A stretch of 11,460 nt of DNA, from NCBI GenBank assembly GCA_051009015.1, contig JBPCWZ010000087.1:1-11460 (forward strand). Direction: 5' to 3'. Of the stretch, positions 1 to 6,697 are shown in pieces. This stretch comes from JAHRAH01 sp051009015. GTDB lineage: Bacteria > Pseudomonadota > Gammaproteobacteria > Tethybacterales > Persebacteraceae. Each line of letters begins with the position of its first letter. Positions within the stretch are counted from its first letter, which is position 1. The notes below the pieces were generated by a model. The model saw only the letters and a list, made by a program, of their open reading frames with translations, made no database searches and was not told the DNA's origin. Both the position numbers and the translations under genes were made by a program.

Positions 1-256
1 CGATAATGCCGTCTCTTGCGCGTTTGGCAGTTTGCAGATGTATGCGGTTGCAAGGCGACAAATCGCTGCCGCTTTGGGCGATGCCGACTATCGGCTTGCC
101 CGATTGCAACTCTTCGCGGGTAATGCCATAGTTAAGATAGCGCTCCAGATAAAGCGCCGTCATATCGGCGCTGTCGGCATTGTCAAACCACTCCCGACTG
201 CGCAACCGCCGCGCCGCCGCTTTGTTCTTTTCACCGCTTGTTTTGCTTTTTGGCAT
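1..256 (-). CDS. IlvD/Edd-family dehydratase, N-terminal fragment
   Basis: The reading frame starts at ATG 256 and runs off the left edge, giving the first 85 residues. It contains LRSREWFDN, MTALYLERYLNYGIT, EELQSGKPIVGIAQ and GSDLSPCNRIHL. These are typical of the N-terminus of the IlvD/Edd Fe-S dehydratases (about 570-600 aa), in the branch that includes Caulobacter-type xylonate dehydratase and many proteins annotated as dihydroxy-acid dehydratase. The Cys in SPCN is an expected iron-sulfur ligand. Family members dehydrate 2,3-dihydroxy acids in branched-chain amino acid synthesis or sugar-acid breakdown; the fragment cannot decide which, so I give no symbol. The start has no Shine-Dalgarno sequence, but a TATAAT lies 6 nt upstream, suggesting a leaderless mRNA. 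The family call is strong; the substrate is open. Confidence 0.85.
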   Translation of the reverse strand, partial: MPKSKTSGEKNKAAARRLRSREWFDNADSADMTALYLERYLNYGITREELQSGKPIVGIAQSGSDLSPCNRIHLQTAKRARDGII

Positions 257-262
257 AGCCGC

Positions 263-293
263 ATTATAATACGCCACATTGCGGGAATGGCAA
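263..293 (-). promoter_or_regulatory. Promoter of the IlvD-like gene, probably leaderless
   Basis: On the minus strand a perfect TATAAT occupies 268-263 and only 6 nt (262-257) separate it from the ATG at 256. Transcription usually begins 6-8 nt after the -10 box, so the first base would be at or next to the A of ATG. A TTGCCA at 293-288 matches five of six -35 bases, but the 19-bp spacer is long. The -10 is convincing, the -35 less so. Confidence 0.55.
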
Positions 294-299
294 TTAATC

Positions 300-403
300 C
301 GTCATTTTGTTATTGTCGCCCCTCTGCGTCATTGCCGTCCCTCTTCGTCATTGCCTATTTCGTCATTCCCGCCCCTATTTCGTCATTCCCTATCATCGTC
401 ATT
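300..403. repeat. Irregular run of CGTCATT half-sites
   Basis: CGTCATT starts at 300, 327, 346, 361, 381 and 397 (spacings 27, 19, 15, 20 and 16 bp). The last copy forms the outer end of the intact palindrome that begins the mirror-image element at 397. The spacers are pyrimidine-rich and not conserved. This looks like a pile-up of degenerate or truncated repeat ends and not a CRISPR array, since neither unit length nor spacer length is regular. Confidence 0.7.
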
Positions 404-432
404 CCCGCGAAAGCGGGAATCTCCTAAACCAT

Positions 433-449
433 CGCCGCGAATAGCGGCG
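433..449. repeat. Hairpin CGCCGC-GAATA-GCGGCG
   Basis: A perfect 6-bp inverted repeat with a 5-nt loop sits inside the left arm. Its right half plus following bases (444-458, GCGGCGCGTTATTAA) is the exact reverse complement of 747-761, just outside the right 29-bp end. The mirror-image relation therefore extends beyond the 29-bp ends, although the order of blocks is rearranged there. Confidence 0.6.
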
Positions 450-571
450 CGTTATTAAAGCCCTGTAAGGGCGGCATGGTCATAGCACGGGGCAACGCCC
501 CGTGAATCCGGCGTATTAAACAAATAAGCCCTGAAAGGGCGACCGAAAACAATGGCGGCTAATGTCATAAC

Positions 572-594
572 GGGCGGGGGTTTGGGTTTGTGGG
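572..594 (+). other. G-quadruplex motif at the element centre
   Basis: Four G-runs on the plus strand, GGG (572-574), GGGGG (576-580), GGG (584-586) and GGG (592-594), are separated by loops of 1, 3 and 5 nt. This fits the canonical G3+N1-7 pattern. The motif lies almost exactly at the centre of symmetry of the 397-745 element. Folding is inferred from the pattern only. Confidence 0.6.
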
Positions 595-716
595 TTTTGC
601 CGGGCTTTGCCCTGCAAAAGAATGGGACGCCCCTTCAGGGCTTGATACATTGAAATGTCGTCACGGGGCGTTGCCCCGTGCTGTGAACAGGACGCCCTTT
701 CAGGGCTATGACAAAA

Positions 717-777
717 AGGAGATTCCCGCTTTCGCGGGAATGACGGTTAATAACGCGCCGCTTTCGCGGGAATGACA
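717..777 (-). terminator. Repeat hairpins that may terminate the car-aroD operon
   Basis: Downstream of aroD on the minus strand come a partial copy of the ATTCCCGC/GCGGGAAT hairpin (about 757-776) and then the full copy (741-722). The full copy is followed after a few bases by a run of five T on that strand (717-713). A GC-rich stem followed by a U-tract is the layout of an intrinsic terminator, so the repeat may serve as one. The gap between stem and T-run is slightly long. Confidence 0.35.
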
Positions 778-786
778 GAGTGGATA

Positions 787-1503
787 TTATTGGCGCGTGC
801 GGCTGGCGGTTTTGGTTTGGGGGAGGGTTAGTTGTCCGGGGGCGCTTTTTTGGCTTATGGCGGCGAAGGCGAGTTTGGAACCCCGGCGGGGGAATGTGCG
901 ACGGCTTGATAATGCGCTTTTGGATTCTCCCATTCCAATAACGACAACCGGATGATGACGCCAGCGGCGCAAAAAATCTTCCATCATCCGCAAATCTTTT
1001 GCGCTTCTTATCCGCCCCGCTATTTTTAATATCACGCTTGGATTGCCGTTTGCTTTGTTGTTTGGCGGCAGGGTTTTGATTGCCAAAGCGTCCATTGCTT
1101 CCGGCGCATCAACGCCCGCGAAGTTGTGGCGCGAAAGGATGATTGTCTTGCCGAATGCTTGCGCGGTTTTGATAACGGCGGCGGCGTTTGATGCCGCGAT
1201 TTCTATGTCGGCGGCATCGGCATATTGCAGTGCGGCTTTGAGAATAGCGTGCCGGTCTTTGTCGCTGCCGCGCCATTTGCCGCCTTCGGCGGCGCCGCGC
1301 ATTGTTGCGATGGATGGCAGTTGTGAAAAATGTTTCATCAATGCCGCCGCATCTTCGGGGCGTGTTATGCCCGCCAAATCCAAACGCACTTCGGCGATTT
1401 CCAAACCCAGCGCGCGCAACTTTGCCAACTCTCCCGCTTTTGGCATCCGCCAAAAACTTGCCGCAACCCGCGCGCGGGTTTTCAATAACTTCAAGCCGCC
1501 CAC
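787..1503 (-). CDS. aroD: 3-dehydroquinate dehydratase, type I
   Basis: The product dehydrates 3-dehydroquinate to 3-dehydroshikimate, step three of the shikimate pathway, by Schiff-base chemistry. From the GTG at 1503 it has 238 residues, normal for type I enzymes. Visible family motifs are VAASFW near residue 13, EVRLDL at 38-43, DIEIA near 99, LSRHNF with the catalytic His at 126, VILKIA with the Schiff-base Lys at 160, and GSKLAFAAISQKSAPGQL at 208-225. Arginines at 201-202 lie where the substrate-binding Arg is expected. A longer frame to 1611 exists, but its extra N-terminus is low-complexity and overlaps pepA heavily. Starting at GTG 1503 places MGGLKLLKTRARVAASF at the N-terminus, as in the family, and leaves a 13-nt overlap with the pepA end. 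No SD is visible, so translation is probably coupled to pepA. The last 11 residues (polar, Thr/Arg-rich) look like a non-conserved tail. Confidence 0.88.
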   Translation of the reverse strand: MGGLKLLKTRARVAASFWRMPKAGELAKLRALGLEIAEVRLDLAGITRPEDAAALMKHFSQLPSIATMRGAAEGGKWRGSDKDRHAILKAALQYADAADIEIAASNAAAVIKTAQAFGKTIILSRHNFAGVDAPEAMDALAIKTLPPNNKANGNPSVILKIAGRIRSAKDLRMMEDFLRRWRHHPVVVIGMGESKSALSSRRTFPRRGSKLAFAAISQKSAPGQLTLPQTKTASRTRQ

Positions 1504-2957
1504 CGCCGCAACAGAGATAACAAACTCGCCGCGCCAAAACCGGTTACCGGACCCGGTGCCGCCGCCAAACCGCCTTCGCATGATGCCGCCGACAAATCCC
1601 AATGTTGCCACGATGCCTTATCATCGGCAAACTCGCGCAAAAAACGCACCGCCATAATGTGGTCGGCTATGCCGTTTTCGGTGCATTGTTTGATATCGGC
1701 GGCGGGGCTTTTCAGTTCTTTGCCATAATCCGCCGGGGCGGCAAACCAATTAAAACGCTCGCCGCATTCCGCCGCCGCCGCCAAAGTCATTAACTTGTCG
1801 CTTTCGTCATCGGCAAAAAAACCGCTCATGCGCTCGCCGAGTGCAATGTGCATTGTGCCGGTCAAAGTCGCCAGTGTTATTATCTTGTCCGCCTTGTCGC
1901 GCTTTGCCGCCAATGCCAAAGTATCGGCAAGCACCATTCTCCCTTCGGCGTCGCTATGGACGATTTCCACACTCTTATTATTGGCGGCGGTAATGACTTC
2001 GTCCGGATGATAGGCGTTGTTGCTTATGACATTGTCGGCGATGGCAAGCCATGCGTTTATTTCCACCGGCAAACATTCGCGCGCCGCCGCCAAAGATGCC
2101 GCCAAAACCGCCGCCGCTCCCGCCATGTCTTTTGCCATCCCGCGCATATGGCGCGCCGGTTTGACATTGACGCCGCCGGTGTCAAAGGTTATCCCTTTGC
2201 CGATAAGGGTTATCTTTGTTTTTGCCTTTTTGGGCTTGTGCGACAGGCGCAACAAAAAAGGCGGCGATGATGACGCCCGCGCTACCGCCAAAAACAAACC
2301 GGCGTTATGTTTTTTCAGTTGCGCGGTGGAATATACTTCCGCTTTCATTCCCGCCTTCTTCGCCGCCGCCGCGGCATATCCGGCAAAACTCTCCGGCGTG
2401 AGAATATTCGGCGGCAGTTTTGTCAATACTCTTGCGATGGTGTTTGCTTCGGCGGTTATTCTTGATTCAAAAACAGGGTTAACGCGGCGGCAGCCGGCAA
2501 AAACCATCTTCGGCGCATCATCAACACCGCCCGGCAGTTTGGCAAAATAAACCAGCGCGGCATAAAACACCAAACAGGCGGGGTTGTCGGGGAGGCGGAT
2601 ATCAACCGCCAATGTGCTGACTTTCGGCAGCATTCCAAAGGCGGCGCGCGCGCTTTCCAAAATCGCAAAGGCATCGCTGTCCTTGTCCAACTCGCAACGG
2701 CATACCGCCGTGCCCGAAGGCAGGGTTATCGTTATCGGGGCTTTGCCGCCTTTGTTGTTTTGCGGGCGGCGTTTTTTTGCCGCGGCGGCAAACAAAGAAT
2801 CATAAGGAAGTTTGTCGCCGCCGCTTGTTGTTATTTGCAACACTGCGCCAAAAGTATCATACTCCTTTTCCAAAATGCGCAGGGAAGTGCGCCACTTGAC
2901 GGCGGAAGCGGCAACCGCCGCGGCGATGGCTTTGGTGTTTTGGCTTGCGGTTGTCAT
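1491..2957 (-). CDS. pepA: Leucyl aminopeptidase family protein (peptidase M17)
   Basis: A cytosolic zinc or manganese aminopeptidase of 488 aa (E. coli PepA is 503) that would release N-terminal residues from peptides. The N-terminal domain (about 1-165) is divergent and Ala-rich. The C-terminal catalytic domain has GKGITFDTGG (K254, D259), K266, KDMAGAA (D277), SDAEGR (D336, E338, R340) and ATLTGTMHIALG (363-374). These fall at the bovine lens enzyme positions plus four, so all metal ligands and both catalytic residues are present. The signature normally read as NTDAEGRL is HSDAEGRM here. The ATG at 2957 follows the greA stop by 6 nt with an A-rich spacer and no SD. The gene is in one operon with carAB. 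In E. coli PepA also acts as a DNA-binding regulator of carAB; whether this divergent protein does so is unknown. The symbol denotes the family. Confidence 0.85.
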   Translation of the reverse strand: MTTASQNTKAIAAAVAASAVKWRTSLRILEKEYDTFGAVLQITTSGGDKLPYDSLFAAAAKKRRPQNNKGGKAPITITLPSGTAVCRCELDKDSDAFAILESARAAFGMLPKVSTLAVDIRLPDNPACLVFYAALVYFAKLPGGVDDAPKMVFAGCRRVNPVFESRITAEANTIARVLTKLPPNILTPESFAGYAAAAAKKAGMKAEVYSTAQLKKHNAGLFLAVARASSSPPFLLRLSHKPKKAKTKITLIGKGITFDTGGVNVKPARHMRGMAKDMAGAAAVLAASLAAARECLPVEINAWLAIADNVISNNAYHPDEVITAANNKSVEIVHSDAEGRMVLADTLALAAKRDKADKIITLATLTGTMHIALGERMSGFFADDESDKLMTLAAAAECGERFNWFAAPADYGKELKSPAADIKQCTENGIADHIMAVRFLREFADDKASWQHWDLSAASCEGGLAAAPGPVTGFGAASLLSLLRRWAA

Positions 2958-2963
2958 TGTTTT

Positions 2964-3473
2964 TTATTGATAGCGGACGGCGATGATTTTGTATTTAATG
3001 CCGCCGCCGTCTTCGTTGTCTTCGCTGTCTTCGTCCTGCGCGCCGCCGCCGGGTTTGACGGCGACAATGTCATCGGCGTATTTGCCTATCAATGCTTTGC
3101 CAAGCGGAGAGGCGATTGACAATAAACCGGAGTCAATGTCGGCTTCGTATTCGCCGACCAGCCGGTAAGTTTTGGTTTTGCCTTCGCCGTCGGCGATATC
3201 AACATACGCGCCGAAAATGCACCGCCCGTCCGCGCCGACCGCCGCCGGGTCTATGATTTGCGGAGATGCCAATGCGCTTTCCAATTCGCGGATGCGCTTT
3301 TCTATAAAACCCTGTCGCTCTTTTGCCGAGTGGTATTCGGCATTTTCCGACAAGTCGCCATGCGCGCGCGCTTCGCTTATCGCGCGGATTATCGCCGGGC
3401 GGTCTTTGGCTTTCAGCCGCTGCAATTCTTCCTGCAGCCGCGCATGCCCTTCTTTGGTGAGATTAACTTTCAT
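2964..3473 (-). CDS. greA: Transcription elongation factor GreA
   Basis: GreA enters the RNA polymerase secondary channel and stimulates cleavage of backtracked RNA. The N-terminal coiled-coil domain (about 1-76) carries the acidic tip in HGDLSENAEYHSAKE (D40, E43). The C-terminal FKBP-like domain starts near IFGAYVDI (86-93) and includes SPLGKALIGK (122-131). Length is 169 aa against 158 in E. coli. The excess is a strongly acidic, Gly-flanked insertion at about 142-158 (GGGAQDEDSEDNEDGGG), just before the last strand KYKIIAVRY. I chose ATG 3473 because it overlaps the carB stop as ATGA (3470-3473) and begins MKVNLTKEGHARLQEEL, as expected; a TTG three codons upstream is less likely. The carA-carB-greA order is common in gammaproteobacteria. 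No SD is visible, and the 4-nt overlap suggests translational coupling to carB. Confidence 0.95.
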   Translation of the reverse strand: MKVNLTKEGHARLQEELQRLKAKDRPAIIRAISEARAHGDLSENAEYHSAKERQGFIEKRIRELESALASPQIIDPAAVGADGRCIFGAYVDIADGEGKTKTYRLVGEYEADIDSGLLSIASPLGKALIGKYADDIVAVKPGGGAQDEDSEDNEDGGGIKYKIIAVRYQ

Positions 3474-6400
3474 TTGTGCCAACTTTGTAATGCGCGCGGC
3501 GGATGTTTGCCGGTTTGGGCTTCCCGCAACCCTTCCGCCGCCGCTTGCGCGCTTGCGATTGTTGTGAAGTATATCACCTTGCCGAGTAATGCCGCGCGGC
3601 GGATGGCAAAAGAATCGCGCCGCGCCGTTTGCCTGTCGCCTTCGGTATTAATGACCAAAGCCGCTTCGCCGCTGACTATCATATCAACAATGTGCGGTCT
3701 TCCTTCCTTAACTTTATTGACGGCGCGCGTTTTGATGCCCGCGTTTTGCAAAAATGCCGCCGTGCCCGCCGTTGCCGCAATGTCATAACCCATTTCATAA
3801 AACATCTTTGCCGTTTTTGCCGCCGCGCTCTTGTCGCGGTCGCAAACGCTGAATACCGCCGTGCCGCCCGATGGCATCCGCTGTATCGCTTCTTGTGCAA
3901 GCATAAAAGCCCGGGCGAAGTTGCGACCGATACCCATCGCTTCGCCGGTGGATTTCATCTCCGGACCGAGCAGAACATCAACTTCGGGGAATTTGTTGAA
4001 AGGAAAAACTGCTTCCTTGACGGCAAAATGCTTTGGCGTTTTTTCCACCGCTCCCTGTTGTTTTAGTGTCTGCCCCGCCATCGCCAGAGCGGCTATTTTT
4101 GCCACCGGCAAGCCCGCCGCTTTGGATACGAAAGGCGCAGTGCGCGAGGCGCGCGGATTAACCTCCAAAACATAAACGCCGCCGCCGCTGACGGCAAACT
4201 GCACATTCATCAAACCGACAACGCCAAGCCCGGCGGCAAGCGCGCGGGTTTGCTTTTTCAGTTCCGCGACAACCGCCGGCGATAAAGAATGCGGCGGCAG
4301 CGAACAAGCCGAATCGCCGGAATGAATGCCCGCGCGCTCTATGTGTTCCATCACGCCCGCTATCAGGCAATCGCCATCGGCATCGCGCACCGCATCAACA
4401 TCCACTTCTATGGCATCGGGCAAAAACTTGTCCAGTAATATCTCGCCGCCCGGGGAAGCATCGGCGCAGTAAGATGCCAACTCGTCATCGTCATAAACCA
4501 TGCGCATCGCCCGCCCGCCAAGTACATAACTCGGGCGGACAACAAGCGGATAACCGATGCGCTTTGCCGCCCGCCGCCATTTGTTGGCATCCTCGCTTGC
4601 ATTTTTGCCAATGCGCACCGCCGCGTTTTGCGGCTGGCGCAAGCCCAACTTTTGCAGCAGTTTGCGAAAACGCTCGCGCGATTCGGCGCGGTCTATGGCA
4701 TCCACCGAAGTGCCGATAATCGGCGCGCCGGATTCTTGCAGTGCTTTGGCAATGGCAAGCGGCGTCTGCCCGCCAAACTGCACTATCACGCCCGCCGGTT
4801 TTTCGCGGCGGATAATCTCGCCGACATCCTCCGCCGTCAAAGGTTCAAAAAACAAACGATCGGCGACATCGTAATCGGTTGATACCGTCTCCGGGTTGCA
4901 GTTAATCATTATCGTCTCAAAACCCGCCGCCTTCAATGCCATCACGCCATGGACGCAACAATAATCAAACTCTATCCCCTGCCCGATGCGGTTTGGCCCG
5001 CTGCCGAGAATAATAATCTTTTTGCCGTCGCCCGCATGCAACTCGCACTCGTCGGCATAAGTGGAATACAAATAAGCGGTGTCGGTCGGAAACTCCCCTG
5101 CGCAAGTGTCTATGCGTTTGTATACCGGGCGAATGTTTTCCTCATCGCGCCACTTTCGCACTTTTGCTTCGCCGATTCCCGCCGCCGATGCTATCTGGCT
5201 GTCGGCAAACCCCTGCCCTTTTGCCCGCCGCAAAAAAGCCGCCCTGCCGCTTTTCGCCCGCATTGTTTTCAGCATCGGCAATGCCTTGCGCGCATCAAGC
5301 AGTTTGGCTATCTCGCGCACAAACCACGGGTCAATGCCGCTCCAATCGCTGACAACTTCGGCATCAATCCCGCCCGCCAATGCCGCGGCGACATAATACA
5401 ACCGCCGCGAGTTCGGCTTGCGGCACATTGCTTCCAGCGTTTCCGCATCAATGGATTCATCCGCACCGCCCAGCCAATCGCCGCCGGATTCCAAACCGCG
5501 CATGGCTTTTTGCAGCGCTTCGGCAAAAGTGCCGCCTATCGCCATTACCTCGCCGACCGAACGCATCTGTGTTGTCAATTCGTCCGGAGTCGGCGCAAAC
5601 TTGGCAAAGTCAAAACGCGGCGCCTTGACGACAATATAATCCAAAGACGGCTCAAAAGACGCCGGGGTTTTTCCGGCGGTAATGTCGTTTTTTATCTCGT
5701 CCAATGTATAACCCAGCGCGAGTTTTGCCGCAACTTTGGCGATGGGAAAGCCGGTCGCCTTGGATGCCAATGCCGAAGAACGCGACACGCGCGGATTCAT
5801 CTCTATTACCGCCATCTCGCCGTTTGCCGGATTTACCGCAAACTGCACATTCGCCCCGCCGGTATCCACCCCTATCTCGCGCAAAACCGCAATAGCCGCA
5901 TCGCGCATTTTTTGATACTCCTTGTCGGTCAAAGTTTGCACCGGGGCGACGGTGATGGAATCGCCGGTATGCACGCCCATCGGGTCCACATTTTCAATGG
6001 AACACACTACGATGCAATTGTCGGCTTTGTCGCGCACGACTTCCAACTCAAACTCCTTCCAGCCCAAAAGCGAACGCTCCATCAATATCGTGCCGCTCGG
6101 CGATTCTGCCAAACCGCGCGCCGCCAGAATGTCAAACTCATCGGTGTTGTATGCGATGCCGCCGCCGCTGCCGCCCAAAGTAAAAGACGGGCGGACAATG
6201 ACCGGAAAGCCAACCTCCGGCAATGCAGCCCGCGCCTGCAGCATATCGCCGACAATCGCCGAAGGCGCGCAGCGCAATCCTATTTTTGCCATCGCTTTCT
6301 TAAATGCACTGCGGTCTTCGGCTTTGTTTATGCTCTCCGCGCCCGCGCCGATGAGTTCGGGACCATCGCCGCCGAAAACACCGCGCTTTGCCAACTCCAT

Positions 6401-6697
6401 CGCGCAATTAAGAGCAGTTTGCCCGCCCATTGTCGGCAATACCGCATCCGGCTTTTCTTTGCCGATAATCGCCATCGCCGTGTCGGCATCAACCGGTTCT
6501 ATGTATGTCGCATCGGCAAGGTCGGGGTCGGTCATAATCGTCGCCGGATTGGAATTCAACAATGCTACCCGCACGCCTTCTTCGCGCAATGCCCGGCATG
6601 CCTGCGTGCCGGAATAATCAAACTCGCATGCCTGCCCGATGACGATAGGTCCCGCGCCTATCACCAAAACGCTGTTGATGTCGCTGCGCTTAGGCAC
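3470..6697 (-). CDS. carB: Carbamoyl-phosphate synthase, large subunit
   Basis: With CarA this makes carbamoyl phosphate from bicarbonate, ammonia and two ATP for pyrimidine and arginine synthesis. The 1075 residues match E. coli (1073), and all four regions are present. The first ATP-grasp half has FPVIVRPSFTLGGSGGG at 164-180 and IEMNPRVSRSSAL near 298-310, with metal ligands E299 and N301 at the E. coli numbers. A linking/oligomerization region follows. The second ATP-grasp half starts near KKIIILGSGPNRIGQGIEF and contains YPLVVRPSYVLGGRAM and EVNPRASRTAPF. The C-terminal MGS-like regulatory domain (about the last 140 aa) includes CDRDKSAAAKTA and TAGTAAFL. The start is GTG at 6697, overlapping the end of carA by 8 nt without an SD, so translation is likely coupled. 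The frame is intact. A 590-residue open frame lies antisense to it but looks like a GC-bias shadow. Confidence 0.98.
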   Translation of the reverse strand: MPKRSDINSVLVIGAGPIVIGQACEFDYSGTQACRALREEGVRVALLNSNPATIMTDPDLADATYIEPVDADTAMAIIGKEKPDAVLPTMGGQTALNCAMELAKRGVFGGDGPELIGAGAESINKAEDRSAFKKAMAKIGLRCAPSAIVGDMLQARAALPEVGFPVIVRPSFTLGGSGGGIAYNTDEFDILAARGLAESPSGTILMERSLLGWKEFELEVVRDKADNCIVVCSIENVDPMGVHTGDSITVAPVQTLTDKEYQKMRDAAIAVLREIGVDTGGANVQFAVNPANGEMAVIEMNPRVSRSSALASKATGFPIAKVAAKLALGYTLDEIKNDITAGKTPASFEPSLDYIVVKAPRFDFAKFAPTPDELTTQMRSVGEVMAIGGTFAEALQKAMRGLESGGDWLGGADESIDAETLEAMCRKPNSRRLYYVAAALAGGIDAEVVSDWSGIDPWFVREIAKLLDARKALPMLKTMRAKSGRAAFLRRAKGQGFADSQIASAAGIGEAKVRKWRDEENIRPVYKRIDTCAGEFPTDTAYLYSTYADECELHAGDGKKIIILGSGPNRIGQGIEFDYCCVHGVMALKAAGFETIMINCNPETVSTDYDVADRLFFEPLTAEDVGEIIRREKPAGVIVQFGGQTPLAIAKALQESGAPIIGTSVDAIDRAESRERFRKLLQKLGLRQPQNAAVRIGKNASEDANKWRRAAKRIGYPLVVRPSYVLGGRAMRMVYDDDELASYCADASPGGEILLDKFLPDAIEVDVDAVRDADGDCLIAGVMEHIERAGIHSGDSACSLPPHSLSPAVVAELKKQTRALAAGLGVVGLMNVQFAVSGGGVYVLEVNPRASRTAPFVSKAAGLPVAKIAALAMAGQTLKQQGAVEKTPKHFAVKEAVFPFNKFPEVDVLLGPEMKSTGEAMGIGRNFARAFMLAQEAIQRMPSGGTAVFSVCDRDKSAAAKTAKMFYEMGYDIAATAGTAAFLQNAGIKTRAVNKVKEGRPHIVDMIVSGEAALVINTEGDRQTARRDSFAIRRAALLGKVIYFTTIASAQAAAEGLREAQTGKHPPRALQSWHK

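Larger units (their letters stand above)
397..745. repeat. Mirror-image element of nested palindromes (REP/MITE-like)
   Basis: The element is bounded by a perfect 29-bp inverted repeat, 397-425 and 717-745. Each end holds a hairpin with stem ATTCCCGC/GCGGGAAT and a 4-nt loop (GAAA on the left copy). Inside, 460-504 and 662-706 are a second inverted repeat of 45 bp, matching at about 40 positions by eye. Each 45-bp arm carries two palindromes: GCCCT-n3-AGGGC (460-472; 694-706) and CACGGGGC-n3-GCCCCGTG (486-504; 662-680). A further GCCCT-type pair lies inside (528-540 perfect; 629-641 with one mismatch). The order is therefore A-C-B-C then C-B-C-A around a centre near 584. No coding function is visible. 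Together with 257-396 and 746-786 this accounts for the gene-free stretch between the IlvD-like gene and aroD. Confidence 0.85.

Noticed and set aside
32..427. 131-codon plus-strand frame at the left edge
   Set aside because: It is antisense to the IlvD-like gene and then runs into the CGTCATT repeats, so it is a shadow.
300..745. Possible CRISPR array
   Set aside because: Repeat units differ in kind and orientation, spacers are 15-40 bp and irregular, and no cas gene is present.
590..775. 61-codon plus-strand frame in the repeat region
   Set aside because: Its sequence is the translation of palindromic repeats (for example EIPAFAGMT from the ATTCCCGC hairpin). No SD or promoter supports it.
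1504..1611. Longer aroD start
   Set aside because: The extra 36 residues overlap the conserved pepA C-terminus and are Gly/Arg low-complexity. Type I enzymes begin close to the VAASF strand.
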